In this document: positions 54,949 through 63,869 of the stretch, piece after piece
Numbering within the stretch: the first letter of the stretch is position 1
Layout: each line of letters starts with the position of its first letter
Source of the DNA: Mycobacterium sp. 141
Lineage (GTDB): Bacteria > Actinomycetota > Actinomycetes > Mycobacteriales > Mycobacteriaceae
Length of the DNA stretch: 64,000 nt
Assembly: GCF_000382405.1 (NCBI RefSeq)
Contig: NZ_KB908271.1
Span: forward strand, 1-64,000
Direction of reading: 5' to 3'
Program-made: the position numbers and the translations under genes
The notes under the pieces: generated by a model
The model's input: only the letters and a program-made list of their open reading frames with translations
Database searches by the model: none
Told to the model about the DNA's origin: nothing

Positions 54949-54996
54949 CGTAACGCTACGGCGGAGATCGGCGCCGAACCCCGCCACAGCGTTACG
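54949..54996. terminator. Hairpin between tRNA-Thr and a convergent gene
   Basis: A 9-bp stem CGTAACGCT/AGCGTTACG (54949-54957 with 54988-54996) with an inner GGCGG/CCGCC. It probably ends transcription from both sides. Confidence 0.5.
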
Positions 54997-55028
54997 TGCG
55001 TGGAAGCGAACCGGCAATGTCGTAGCAC

Positions 55029-56780
55029 CTACCTCGGCGCCAGGAATCCGACCGGCCCGGGGGAGATGCAGACCGACAGCGCGGCGGTGTTGGCCCGCAC
55101 GAGAATTGCGTCGCCGGCACCGGGCAGCCGGACGAACACCCGGTTGAGCCCCGGATGCACGGGCACTTTGGTTTCGGGTCCTTCGGGCAGGGACATGATC
55201 AGTGAGCCATCGCTGTTGGCCAGGTAGTTGATTTCGGCGGTCCAATCCGCGGGCAGCAGTGGGCCGTCCAGCGGCATGCGCACGGGGGCGTCGGGCTGGA
55301 CCAGGAAGCCGCAGTGCGGCGCGGGTCCTTCGGCGATGCTGCGCACCCAGGTCACGACGGCCGGCAGGAGCTCTCCCGCGCGGTCGAACATGCGGGGTTC
55401 GGTTGTCGCCGAAGCGAATTCGGGGCGCGCGCGGACGAGCGCGAACATGTGGCTGGCGAGGTTCTCCGGATAGGCCACCCGTTGCAGGATCAGCGGGTCG
55501 ACCTCCTGGTCCAGCTGCGGCGCCGAGGACGCCATCGCCAGCCCGGCCTGCGCATTGGCCAGGTAGGCCGGCACCGGGCTGTCGCGCCACACCCGCAGGA
55601 ACGTCGCGGTCGAATACAGGCTGCTGCCCACGAATGCGATGGCGACGCTGGCGCATACGACTGTCCTGGCTCGTGAGGCGTCGAGCGCAGGCGTCACCCG
55701 GTTCGGCGCACAGAACCCCACCGCCCCCAACAGAGCCAGCACCACCACGAGATCGGGCAGGTAACGCAGAGTCTGCGCGAGCTCAAGCGCGGTGAACCGC
55801 GACGACCGCATCAGATAGATGGGTATCTGACAGGCAACCGCATAGCCCAAGGCCACCGCCAGGACGGGCCAGATCCGCTGCTTGCGAACCAACACCGTGG
55901 CCACCGCCGCGGCAAGCACCACCCAACCCAGCGCCATGACGGCAACCGGCGGGGTCGCCCACGGCGACGCCGGCGCCCAGCGCTGCCAGGCCCAAGGCCC
56001 GCCGGCCAGGCCCGGCACGATGCCGTGGGTAAACGAGCGGCTCAGCAGATCCCAGGTCATGCCGAGGTCGAAACTCCAGCGCTTCTGATTGACGACGACG
56101 AGGTACACGCCGATCCACGCGACCGTGAGCGCCAGGCACGTCGTCCACAACCGAAGACCGCGCAGCCAGACATCCCGGAGCCCGAACGTCGACGTCACGT
56201 GTCCCAGCAGGGCGACGATGGCGAAGGCGACGAACGGGATCACCGCGGCCTTCTCGAAGAACAGCAGGCTGCCGAGGTAGACCAGCGCGCCGATCACGGC
56301 GTGCCGCCCGGCGCCTGTGCGCACCAGCAGGACCGCTTCACCACACACCCAGGCCAGCGCCGCCAGCATCGGCAGCGAGTTCAGCGCGGCGGCCCACCAG
56401 GCGAACCCGGGCACGCCCAGCGGGGTGAAGAGTGCGAATGTGAGCGGCACGAGCAGCACCGGCCGCCAGCCGAGGATCGCCCACAGCGCCCTCAGCAGTG
56501 CAAGTGATGCGAGCAATTGCAGCACCACCAGACTCACCGCGGGCCCAACCCAGTTCAGCGGCGCCAGCCGGGTGATCACACCGGAGACCAGGAACGCGCC
56601 GGGCATGACGTGGCCGTCGTGATCGTCGAAGAGATACCCCGCGGACAGCAGGTTCTGGGTGCCGGCGCGGCCGACGAGGATGAGGTCATCCCAGTAGAAA
56701 TAGCCACCGAATGCGAGCACGCCACGGACCATGAGCTGCACCACGATCAGTGCGGCGGCGGTGCGGGCGACCCAATTCAC
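55029..56780 (-). CDS. Polytopic membrane protein of glycosyltransferase type (Rv3635-like)
   Basis: A 583-aa protein with about ten membrane helices and a periplasmic C-terminal domain of about 200 residues. The first loop holds YFYWDDL, an acidic motif in the position where GT-C enzymes keep their catalytic Asp. It is placed like Rv3635, an uncharacterised membrane protein. A GT-C glycosyltransferase using polyprenyl-phosphate sugars is my inference. GTG at 56780 (MNWVAR); divergent from galE1 with 24 bp between starts. Confidence 0.75.
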   Translation of the reverse strand: MNWVARTAAALIVVQLMVRGVLAFGGYFYWDDLILVGRAGTQNLLSAGYLFDDHDGHVMPGAFLVSGVITRLAPLNWVGPAVSLVVLQLLASLALLRALWAILGWRPVLLVPLTFALFTPLGVPGFAWWAAALNSLPMLAALAWVCGEAVLLVRTGAGRHAVIGALVYLGSLLFFEKAAVIPFVAFAIVALLGHVTSTFGLRDVWLRGLRLWTTCLALTVAWIGVYLVVVNQKRWSFDLGMTWDLLSRSFTHGIVPGLAGGPWAWQRWAPASPWATPPVAVMALGWVVLAAAVATVLVRKQRIWPVLAVALGYAVACQIPIYLMRSSRFTALELAQTLRYLPDLVVVLALLGAVGFCAPNRVTPALDASRARTVVCASVAIAFVGSSLYSTATFLRVWRDSPVPAYLANAQAGLAMASSAPQLDQEVDPLILQRVAYPENLASHMFALVRARPEFASATTEPRMFDRAGELLPAVVTWVRSIAEGPAPHCGFLVQPDAPVRMPLDGPLLPADWTAEINYLANSDGSLIMSLPEGPETKVPVHPGLNRVFVRLPGAGDAILVRANTAALSVCISPGPVGFLAPR

Positions 56781-56804
56781 TGTTGCCGACTGTACGGTGT
56801 CATC

Positions 56805-57764
56805 GTGCGAACACTGGTGACGGGCGGGGCAGGTTTTATCGGATCGACGCTGGTGGATCGACTGCTGGCCGACGGGCACAGCGTCGTCGGTCTGGACGAT
56901 CTGAGCACCGGGCGGATGGCCAACCTGCGAGATGCTGAGAACAACGCGAACTTCGAGTTCGTCGAGGCCGACATCGTCGACGCCGACCTCGCGGGCCTGC
57001 TGGCCGATGTCAAGCCCGAGGTGGTGTTCCACCTGGCGGCCCAGATCTCGGTGAGCCGCTCGGTGGACGATCCGCAGCTCGACGCCACGGTCAACGTCGT
57101 CGGCACTGTCCGCCTGGCCGAGGCGGCCCGGCGGGCCGGCGTCCGCAAGGTGGTGCACACCTCGTCGGGCGGTTCGGTCTACGGCATCCCGCCGATCTAC
57201 CCGACCAGCGAGGACATCGCGACGAACCCGGCGTCGCCGTACGCGGCGAGCAAGGTCGCCGGCGAGGTCTACCTCAACACGTTCCGCAACCTCTACGGCC
57301 TGGACTGCTCCCATATCGCGCCGGCCAACGTCTACGGGCCGCGCCAAGATCCGCACGGTGAGGCGGGTGTGGTGGCGATCTTCTCCCAGGCCATGCTCGC
57401 CGGCCGACCCACCAAGATCTTCGGTGACGGCACCGACACCCGCGACTATGTGTTCGTCGAGGATGTGGTCGACGCGTTCGTGAAAGCGTCGGGCACCGAG
57501 GGTGGCGGCCTGCGGTTCAACATCGGCACGGGCATCGAAACCTCGACGCGGGATCTGCACACCGTGATCGCCAAAGCGGTCGGGGCGCCGGACGAGCCGG
57601 AGATGTATCCGCCGCGGTTGGGGGATCTGCGTCGCTCGAAGCTCGACTCCGGCCGAGCGAAGAGCCTGCTGGGCTGGCAGCCGCAGGTCGAGCTCGCGAC
57701 CGGTGTGGAGCGCACGGTCGACTTCTTCCGGACCCGGCAGACCGAATCCGTAAAAAGATTGTGA
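56805..57764 (+). CDS. galE1: UDP-glucose 4-epimerase family protein GalE1
   Basis: A 319-aa extended short-chain dehydrogenase. The NAD motif is VTGGAGFIGS at the N-terminus, the catalytic YAASK (Tyr-x3-Lys) follows SPYAAS, and GDGTDTRDYVFVEDVVDA is typical of sugar epimerases. It interconverts UDP-glucose and UDP-galactose, the galactan precursor. GTG at 56805. It ends inside a palindrome that precedes the amidohydrolase gene. Confidence 0.9.
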   Translation: MRTLVTGGAGFIGSTLVDRLLADGHSVVGLDDLSTGRMANLRDAENNANFEFVEADIVDADLAGLLADVKPEVVFHLAAQISVSRSVDDPQLDATVNVVGTVRLAEAARRAGVRKVVHTSSGGSVYGIPPIYPTSEDIATNPASPYAASKVAGEVYLNTFRNLYGLDCSHIAPANVYGPRQDPHGEAGVVAIFSQAMLAGRPTKIFGDGTDTRDYVFVEDVVDAFVKASGTEGGGLRFNIGTGIETSTRDLHTVIAKAVGAPDEPEMYPPRLGDLRRSKLDSGRAKSLLGWQPQVELATGVERTVDFFRTRQTESVKRL

Positions 57765-57772
57765 GCGCTCAC
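57761..57772. promoter_or_regulatory. Palindromic operator candidate GTGAGCGCTCAC
   Basis: A perfect 12-bp palindrome over the galE1 stop, 21 bp before the ATG of the amidohydrolase. A possible -10 (TAAGCT, 57777-57782) lies just downstream, so a bound repressor would cover the promoter. The likely binder is the TetR protein encoded at the end of the operon. Confidence 0.5.
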
Positions 57773-57793
57773 TTTCTAAGCTAGCGTGGCGTT

Positions 57794-59578
57794 ATGTCCT
57801 ACGACGTCATCGTTCGCAACGGTCTGTGGTTCGACGGCACCGGCGCACCGCCACAGGTCCGCACGCTGGGTATCCGCGACGGCATCGTCGCAACGGTGTC
57901 GATAAAGCCGCTCGACGAGACCGACTGTCCCGAGGTGATCGACGCGGCCGGAAAATGGGTCGTCCCCGGCTTCATCGACGTGCACACGCACTATGACGCC
58001 GAGGTCCTGCTCGACCCGGGCCTGCGGGAATCGGTGCGCCACGGTGTCACCACCGTGTTGCTTGGCATGTGTTCGCTCTCAACCGTCTACGCCGACACCG
58101 AGGACGCCGCCGACCTGTTCAGCCGCGTCGAGGCGGTACCGCGCAAGTTCGTCCTGGGCGCGCTGGAACAGCACCGTAAGTGGACGAATCCGACCGAGTA
58201 CATCCATGCCCTCGATGAACTGCCGCTCGGCCCCAACGTCGCCTCCATGCTGGGGCATTCCGATCTGCGTGCCTCGGTGCTCGGCCTGGACCGCGCCACC
58301 ACCAGAAACGTGACCCCGACCGACGCCGAACTCGAGACCATGGCGGCCAAGCTCGAGAAGGCCCTTGAAGCAGGCATGCTCGGCATGTCGGGCATGGACG
58401 CCGCGATCGACAAACTCGACGGCGACCGGTTCCGGTCGCGTGCGCTGCCCTCGACATTCGCGACCTGGCGGGAACGCCGCAGGCTCATCAAGGTGCTGCG
58501 GGAGTACGGCCGGGTGTTGCAGAGTGCGCCCAACGTCGCCAAGGCGCAGGAGGCGCTGAACTTCTTCCTGGAGAGCAGCAATTGGTTCGGCCGCCGCCGC
58601 GGCGTGCGGATGAGCCTGTTGGTCTCGGCCGACGCCAAGTCTGCGCCCGGCGCTGTGCATGTGCTCGGGCCGGGTACCCGGCTGCTCAACCGGATCCTGG
58701 CTGCCAAGGTGCGGTTCCAGCACCTGCCGGTGCCGTTCGAATTGTATTCGGACGGAATAGATCTGCCGGTGTTCGAGGAGTTCGGTGCCGGCACCGCCGC
58801 ACTGCACCTGCGTGATCAGTTGGAGCGCAACAAGTTGCTGGCCGATCCGGAGTACCGGCGCCGGTTCCACCGGTCGTTCGACCGCCGCAGGCTCGGTCCG
58901 ACGTTGTGGCACCGGGATTTCCACGACGCCACCATCGTCGAATGCCCCGATGCGACGCTGATCGGCAAGAGCTTCGGGCAGATCGCCGATGAGCGTGGCA
59001 TCCACCCGCTCGACGCATTCCTTGATGTATTAGTGAGCAACGGCGAAAGAAATGTGCGGTGGACCACGATCGTGGCCAACGCCCGGCCCAAGCAACTCGA
59101 CAAGCTGGCCAAGGAGCCGTCGGTACACATGGGCTTCTCGGATGCCGGCGCGCACCTGCGCAACATGGCGTTCTACAACTATCCGCTGCGGCTGCTCAAG
59201 CGGGTTCGCGACGCGCAGCTGGCCGGCCGGCCGTTCCTGACCACGACGCATGCCGTGCACCGGTTGACCGAGGAGGTGGCCGACTGGTTCGGTGTCGACG
59301 CCGGCACCCTGCGTCAGGGCGATCGCGCGGACTTCGTGGTGATCGACCCGGCCGGGCTCAACGACGAGGTGGACGCCTACCACGAGGAATCGGTGCCGTT
59401 CTACGGCGGCTTGAGCCGGATGGTCAACCGCAACGACGACGCGATCGTCGCGACGGCCGTCAACGGTGCCGTGGTGTTCCGCAACGGCCAGTTCCGCGAA
59501 GGCTACGGCGACACCGTGAAGTCCGGCCGCTACCTGCGTGCCCGGGGCGCTGAACAGCCTGTGGCGCAATCGGTCTGA
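57794..59578 (+). CDS. Amidohydrolase, N-acyl-D-amino-acid deacylase type
   Basis: A 594-aa amidohydrolase-superfamily enzyme. The metal motif is IDVHTHYDAEVL (about residue 58), later metal or substrate residues are in MLGHSDLR and MGFSDAGAHLRNM, and a C-terminal composite beta domain follows (GDRADFVVIDPAGL). Relatives cleave N-acyl-D-amino acids or cyclic amides; the actual substrate is unknown. It is transcribed with the TetR gene one base downstream. The pair is not part of the M. tuberculosis gene order here. Confidence 0.83.
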   Translation: MSYDVIVRNGLWFDGTGAPPQVRTLGIRDGIVATVSIKPLDETDCPEVIDAAGKWVVPGFIDVHTHYDAEVLLDPGLRESVRHGVTTVLLGMCSLSTVYADTEDAADLFSRVEAVPRKFVLGALEQHRKWTNPTEYIHALDELPLGPNVASMLGHSDLRASVLGLDRATTRNVTPTDAELETMAAKLEKALEAGMLGMSGMDAAIDKLDGDRFRSRALPSTFATWRERRRLIKVLREYGRVLQSAPNVAKAQEALNFFLESSNWFGRRRGVRMSLLVSADAKSAPGAVHVLGPGTRLLNRILAAKVRFQHLPVPFELYSDGIDLPVFEEFGAGTAALHLRDQLERNKLLADPEYRRRFHRSFDRRRLGPTLWHRDFHDATIVECPDATLIGKSFGQIADERGIHPLDAFLDVLVSNGERNVRWTTIVANARPKQLDKLAKEPSVHMGFSDAGAHLRNMAFYNYPLRLLKRVRDAQLAGRPFLTTTHAVHRLTEEVADWFGVDAGTLRQGDRADFVVIDPAGLNDEVDAYHEESVPFYGGLSRMVNRNDDAIVATAVNGAVVFRNGQFREGYGDTVKSGRYLRARGAEQPVAQSV

Positions 59579-59579
59579 G

Positions 59580-60164
59580 ATGGCCAGAACCCAGCAGCAG
59601 CGTCGTGAGGAGACCGTTGCCCGGCTCCTCGACGCGGGCATCGACACCATCATCGAGGTGGGTTACGCGCGCGCGTCGGCCTCGGTGATCGCCAAGCGGG
59701 CCAAGGTCTCCGACGGTGCGCTGTTCCGGCATTTTCCGACCATGAGTGACTTCATGGCGGCGACGGCTCATGAGGTGGCACGCCGTCAGCTTGAGTTGGG
59801 CAGCAAGCTGCTCGCGCAGATCCCCGCCGAACAACCGCCGTTGCATGCGGTGCTGACGATCCTGCGGGACATCGCGGGCAGCGATACCAACACCGTGTGG
59901 CACGAGCTGATGGTGGCGGCCCGCACCGACGAAAAGCTCCGGGGCACACTGCAAACGGTGCTTGCCGAGTACGTCGAGAGCATCTACCAAACCGCCAAGC
60001 TCGCGCCGGGGGCCGAGCAGATCCCCGAGGATGCGTTCGCCGCGGTGCTCGCCGTCGTACTCAACACCTTCGACGGTGCGGCTATTGTTCGCCGGGTATT
60101 GCCGCAACCCGAGCTCGAGGACGCCCGGATCAACCTACTGACGGCGCTGCTCAGCCGTCAGTAG
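59580..60164 (+). CDS. TetR-family regulator
   Basis: A 194-aa TetR protein with the N-terminal HTH (ASVIAKRAKVSDGALFRHFPTMSDFM) and a helical ligand domain. It sits one base after the amidohydrolase stop and probably controls that operon through the palindrome at 57761-57772. The last 14 bp overlap the end of the convergent DUF2304 gene. Confidence 0.85.
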   Translation: MARTQQQRREETVARLLDAGIDTIIEVGYARASASVIAKRAKVSDGALFRHFPTMSDFMAATAHEVARRQLELGSKLLAQIPAEQPPLHAVLTILRDIAGSDTNTVWHELMVAARTDEKLRGTLQTVLAEYVESIYQTAKLAPGAEQIPEDAFAAVLAVVLNTFDGAAIVRRVLPQPELEDARINLLTALLSRQ

Positions 60165-60492
60165 GCACCTGGGCGTTCTGCAACGCGACCGCCCGGGCCA
60201 GCCTGGCGTACTTGAGTTCGAGGTCTTTGAACCGCAGGTAGGTCGACAGCGTCGTGAACACGAACGCGATGATCAGCACGTACTCCATCAGGTCCGTACC
60301 GCGTTTGACGCCAAGCCAATTCGCGACGACCGTGGTGTCGTCGGGCCGCAGGATCGCGTAGATGCCCGCTATCACGAACAGTACGAAGCCGACCTTCACC
60401 CACGCCTTCGACCGAGCGCTGCGGCGCGAGTTCAGCAGGTACATCAGCAGCGCCAGCACGGACCCGATCAGCAGCGCCTGCATCCAGTTCAC
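60151..60492 (-). CDS. DUF2304 membrane protein (Rv3632-like)
   Basis: A 113-aa protein with three membrane helices (MQALLIGSVLALLMYLL; VKVGFVLFVIAGIYAIL; EYVLIIAFVFTTLSTYL) and a C-terminal amphipathic helix. DUF2304 proteins accompany polyprenyl-phosphate glycosyltransferases; Rv3632 is reported to help PpgS. GTG at 60492 overlaps the glycosyltransferase stop by 4 nt. Confidence 0.85.
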   Translation of the reverse strand: MNWMQALLIGSVLALLMYLLNSRRSARSKAWVKVGFVLFVIAGIYAILRPDDTTVVANWLGVKRGTDLMEYVLIIAFVFTTLSTYLRFKDLELKYARLARAVALQNAQVPTDG

Positions 60493-61175
60493 CGGGACAA
60501 CCTCCTGCGTAACAGCCCGTCGAAGACGATGTTGACCCCGTTGAGCAGTGGCTGCCCCTTGGACTTCGAATAAGCGGTGTAGAGGATCTCCACCGGCTCT
60601 TCGGCCACCCGCCAATGCTTTTCGTGTGCCATGACGATGAACTCGCCGGCGTGGCTCATGCCGTTCATGGTGAGGTTCAGCTCGTCGGCGACCTTCTTGT
60701 CGAACACCCGCAGCCCGTTGTGGGCATCGGTCAGCCCGAGCGCACGGCTCTGTGGGCTCAGAACCGCCGCGGCCCGCAGAATGAACCGCTTCAACGGCGG
60801 GGTCTGCGTGATGACACCGGCGAACCGCGTGCCCACCACCAGATCGACATTGTCGGTGTCGAGCCGGTCGATCATCCGGATCACGTCTTTGACCTGGTGC
60901 TGACCATCGGCGTCGAACGTGGCGAACACCCTGGCGCCGGGGCGGCCGCGGGCGTACTCGACGCCGGTCTGGATGGCCGCGCCCTGGCCGAGGTTCACCG
61001 GGTGGGGGAGGACGTGTGCGCCGGCACGCAGCGCGGCAGCGGCGGTGTCGTCGCGGCTGCCGTCGTCGACGCAAACCACGTTGGGGAAGACCGAGCGAAC
61101 GTCGGAGATGACGTCGCCGATAATGGTCGCCTCGTTGAACGCGGGAATGACGACCCAGACGTCGTGGTAGCGCAT
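60489..61175 (-). CDS. ppgS: GT2 polyprenyl-phosphate glycosyltransferase, PpgS-like (Rv3631-like)
   Basis: A 228-aa GT-A enzyme. The motifs are VVIPAFNEATIIGDVI, VCVDDGSRDDT, FATFDADGQHQ (the DxD-type metal site) and GTRFAG. It resembles Rv3631 (PpgS), which makes polyprenyl-phospho-N-acetylgalactosamine for arabinogalactan in M. tuberculosis. The exact sugar in this species is uncertain. ATG at 61175; a GTG at 61187 is possible. It lies between the flippase and DUF2304 genes. Confidence 0.82.
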   Translation of the reverse strand: MRYHDVWVVIPAFNEATIIGDVISDVRSVFPNVVCVDDGSRDDTAAAALRAGAHVLPHPVNLGQGAAIQTGVEYARGRPGARVFATFDADGQHQVKDVIRMIDRLDTDNVDLVVGTRFAGVITQTPPLKRFILRAAAVLSPQSRALGLTDAHNGLRVFDKKVADELNLTMNGMSHAGEFIVMAHEKHWRVAEEPVEILYTAYSKSKGQPLLNGVNIVFDGLLRRRLSR

Positions 61176-61194
61176 GTCGATGGGCACCAAACTA

Positions 61195-62523
61195 CTACGC
61201 GGATGGCACTGATGCGCGGCGCAGCGCGCCCAAGTGAATGGCGATTCCCACCAGCGGCGCACACAGCAGGGCGATCACCGTGCGGGTTTGCAGGCCCACC
61301 GGCAGCAGCAACAGCGCTACCGCGGCGACCGTCGCGATGATCCAGCCCGCCGCGTAGGCACGGTGCAGCGCGGCCGCGACGGTCGCCGCGCCGGTAAGCG
61401 TCAGCATGGCGATCGCTACGGCGGCGGCGGTCAACCAGGCCAGCAGCGGGCCTTCGGCGCGGTACTCGGGACCGAAGGCCACCACCAGCAGCCACGGGCC
61501 GAGCAGCCCGGCGGCCAGTACCCCGATCGCGCCGAGGCCGGCCACCACGGCGGCCGGCACCAGCAGGGCCCGCAACCGGGCGTCACGCTGGTCGACGAAG
61601 TGCGCGATCAGATTGCCCTGCATCGCCGTCATCGGCACCAGCAGCGGAGCCCGGGTCAGCGTCACCGCCAGGATCACCACGCCCCCGGCCGCGCCCAGGT
61701 CCGCCGAGGTGGCCTTGAGCAGCACCGGGAAGCCCATCACCAGGATCGCGCTGGCGCCCGCGGCCGCGATCGAGTGCGCCGCACCACGCAGGAACATCCC
61801 CGGGCCACCAGCGGTGACCAGTCGGGCGGCCCGCCGCGTCGCAGGTGAGGCGATCAGCAGGATCAGCCAGGCGACCGCACCGGCCACGGTGGCCCACAGG
61901 AAGCCGACCAGCTTCCAGCCCAGCACGACGGTCCCGGCCGCAACCGCGACCCGGATGGCGGCGTCGGTGACCATCAGCGCGCCGTACTGTGACCAGCGGT
62001 TCACCCCGGCCAGCATCCCGAGCAGGGTTGCGTGCATGCAGAACCCGGCGAGGCCCGCGCTGAGCAGTGCCACACTGAGCACGGGCGATTCGACGAACAC
62101 GTGCGGAGCCCACAGCGGCGAGGTGCCCGCGATCACCGCAGCGGCGACGACTCCCACCAGCGCGGCCACCCGCATGGGGTGCGTGCGGTGCCCCGGACCG
62201 ACGTCAGGGTTCAGCGATACCGCGCGGACTTCGCGGGTGGCCTCCTGCAGCAGGCCGTTGGCGGCCCCGGTGACCAGGCCGAACGCGCCCCAGAACACGC
62301 TGAACACCGAGAAACCTGCCGGTTCGAGTGCCTTGGCGGCCAGGTACAGCACGGCGTAGCCGCACAGCGCGGTGATCGCGGTCGCCGCTCCGACGGTTGC
62401 GACGCTGCTGCGCGTCACCGGGCCTGGCGATGAGCCGCTTGCGCGAAGAGGATCAGATGGCGATGAGCCGCTTGCGCGAAGAGAATCAAACGCCGATGAG
62501 CCGCTTGCGCCGCCGTCGGTCAC
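61195..62523 (-). CDS. Polysaccharide-flippase-like membrane protein (Rv3630-like)
   Basis: A 442-aa protein with 12 or so helices in the MATE/MOP flippase pattern. It probably moves a lipid-linked sugar across the membrane for the neighbouring glycosyltransferase. GTG at 62523 overlaps the aminopeptidase stop (GTGA). The first 33 residues are three imperfect 11-residue repeats (SGSSxxDxLRA) encoded by a 33-bp tandem repeat, not seen in typical members. Confidence 0.8.
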   Translation of the reverse strand: MTDGGASGSSAFDSLRASGSSPSDPLRASGSSPGPVTRSSVATVGAATAITALCGYAVLYLAAKALEPAGFSVFSVFWGAFGLVTGAANGLLQEATREVRAVSLNPDVGPGHRTHPMRVAALVGVVAAAVIAGTSPLWAPHVFVESPVLSVALLSAGLAGFCMHATLLGMLAGVNRWSQYGALMVTDAAIRVAVAAGTVVLGWKLVGFLWATVAGAVAWLILLIASPATRRAARLVTAGGPGMFLRGAAHSIAAAGASAILVMGFPVLLKATSADLGAAGGVVILAVTLTRAPLLVPMTAMQGNLIAHFVDQRDARLRALLVPAAVVAGLGAIGVLAAGLLGPWLLVVAFGPEYRAEGPLLAWLTAAAVAIAMLTLTGAATVAAALHRAYAAGWIIATVAAVALLLLPVGLQTRTVIALLCAPLVGIAIHLGALRRASVPSA

Positions 62524-62526
62524 AGC
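62428..62526 (-). repeat. 33-bp tandem repeat, three copies, at the start of the flippase gene
   Basis: CGATGAGCCGCTTGCGC begins at 62428, 62461 and 62494. Copies one and two share 30 of 33 bases. The unit is 11 codons, so the frame is kept. A close relative occurs at about 54821-54842 ahead of tRNA-Thr (complement orientation). Confidence 0.85.
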
Positions 62527-63869
62527 GGCGGCAGGGCTGTCGAATACAGCCAGGCCTGCCACAGCGGCTGCAACGACTCGTCGGTGTAGCGTGCGGCCAG
62601 CCCGGTGAAGTCGTCGGTGACCGCGGTGCTGTGCCGATATTTGGTCGTCCAATCCTGCAGCAGCGCAAAGAAATTCTTGTCGCCGATGCGGCTGCGCAGC
62701 ACATGCAGGGTCAGGGCGCCGCGCTTGTACACTCGGTCGTCGAACATGTCCTTGGGTCCGGGATCGGACAACAGCAGATTCTGCGGCAGGTCAGCGAGGC
62801 CGTGGTGGTAGCGTCGGGCCCAGTCGGCAGCGCTCGGACCGCCGCTGTTCTCCGACCACAGCCATTCGGCGTAACTGGCGAAGCCCTCGTGCAGCCAAAT
62901 GTCACGCCAGTGTCGCGCGGTCACCGAATTGCCGAACCACTGGTGGGCCAGCTCATGGGCGATGAGCCGCTCGGCGCCGCGGTGTCCATCGCAATGGTTG
63001 GCGCCGAAGATCGAAATACCTTGGGCCTCAAGAGGTATTTCCAGGTCGTCGTCGGTGACCACCACGGTGTAGCCGGTGGCCAGCGGGTACGGCCCGAACA
63101 GTTTGACGAACAACTTCATCATCTGCGGCTGCCGCGCGAAGTCGTAGTCGAAGTCGCGCTTGAGCCGGGCCGGCAGGACCGCATGCATCGGCACAGGTGA
63201 CTTCGCCAGCCGGTAGCTCTCGTACATGCCGATCTGCAGCGTGATCAGGTAGCTCGAGGTCGGCTCGGCCTGCTCGTAGGTCCACACGGTGTGTCCGGCG
63301 CGTACTTTGCGGGAGACCAGCTCACCATTGGCGATCGCGAGATACGGGCTGTCGGCGCTGATCTGGATGCGGTAGCTGGCCTTGGCACTGGGATGGTCGT
63401 CGCAGGGAAACCAGGTGGCCGCGCCGTTGGGCTGCCCGGCCACCAGGGCGCCGTTCGACAGTTCCTCGAAACCGACCTCACCCCAATAGGTGTCGATGGG
63501 GCGCGGGTTGCCGCCGTAGCGCACGAAGACGGTCATTGCGGCGCCCGCGGGTAGTGGCGCAGCCAAAGTGATCAGCAGTTTTCCGCCCGAACATCGGAAC
63601 TGGGCGGGTCTGCGTCCGTTCACCGAGACCCTCGACACGCTCATGGTGGGCGCGAGGTCGAGCGTGAACGTGCGCAGCTGGGCCAGGGTCACCGCGGTGA
63701 TGGTGGCCGCACCGGCCAGCCGATTGGCCGCCACCTTGTATTCGAGGTCGAGTTCGTAGCGTGACACCCGGTAGCCGAAGTTGCCGTTGGCCGGTAGGTA
63801 CGGGTCGATGACGGGAGCGGGGGATGCCTTCTTCACGGCTTTCTTGACTGCCTTGTCGGAGCGCGTCAC
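62520..63869 (-). CDS. M1-family zinc metallopeptidase (aminopeptidase-like)
   Basis: A 449-aa protein with an N-terminal beta domain and a catalytic domain with HELAHQWFGNSVT and, 18 residues on, the zinc ligand Glu in LHEGFASYAEW. The usual GAMEN exopeptidase motif is replaced by LEAQG, keeping the Glu. It is shorter than full M1 enzymes (about 850 aa) because the C-terminal helical domain is absent, as in the TTHA1635/small M1 group. A lysine-rich start (KKAVKKAS) precedes it. No signal peptide. GTG start overlaps the preceding stop. Confidence 0.85.
   Translation of the reverse strand: MTRSDKAVKKAVKKASPAPVIDPYLPANGNFGYRVSRYELDLEYKVAANRLAGAATITAVTLAQLRTFTLDLAPTMSVSRVSVNGRRPAQFRCSGGKLLITLAAPLPAGAAMTVFVRYGGNPRPIDTYWGEVGFEELSNGALVAGQPNGAATWFPCDDHPSAKASYRIQISADSPYLAIANGELVSRKVRAGHTVWTYEQAEPTSSYLITLQIGMYESYRLAKSPVPMHAVLPARLKRDFDYDFARQPQMMKLFVKLFGPYPLATGYTVVVTDDDLEIPLEAQGISIFGANHCDGHRGAERLIAHELAHQWFGNSVTARHWRDIWLHEGFASYAEWLWSENSGGPSAADWARRYHHGLADLPQNLLLSDPGPKDMFDDRVYKRGALTLHVLRSRIGDKNFFALLQDWTTKYRHSTAVTDDFTGLAARYTDESLQPLWQAWLYSTALPPL

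Noticed and set aside
57761..57772. GTGAGCGCTCAC as a Crp site
   Set aside because: Half-sites are 4 bp apart instead of 6, so a TetR operator fits better.
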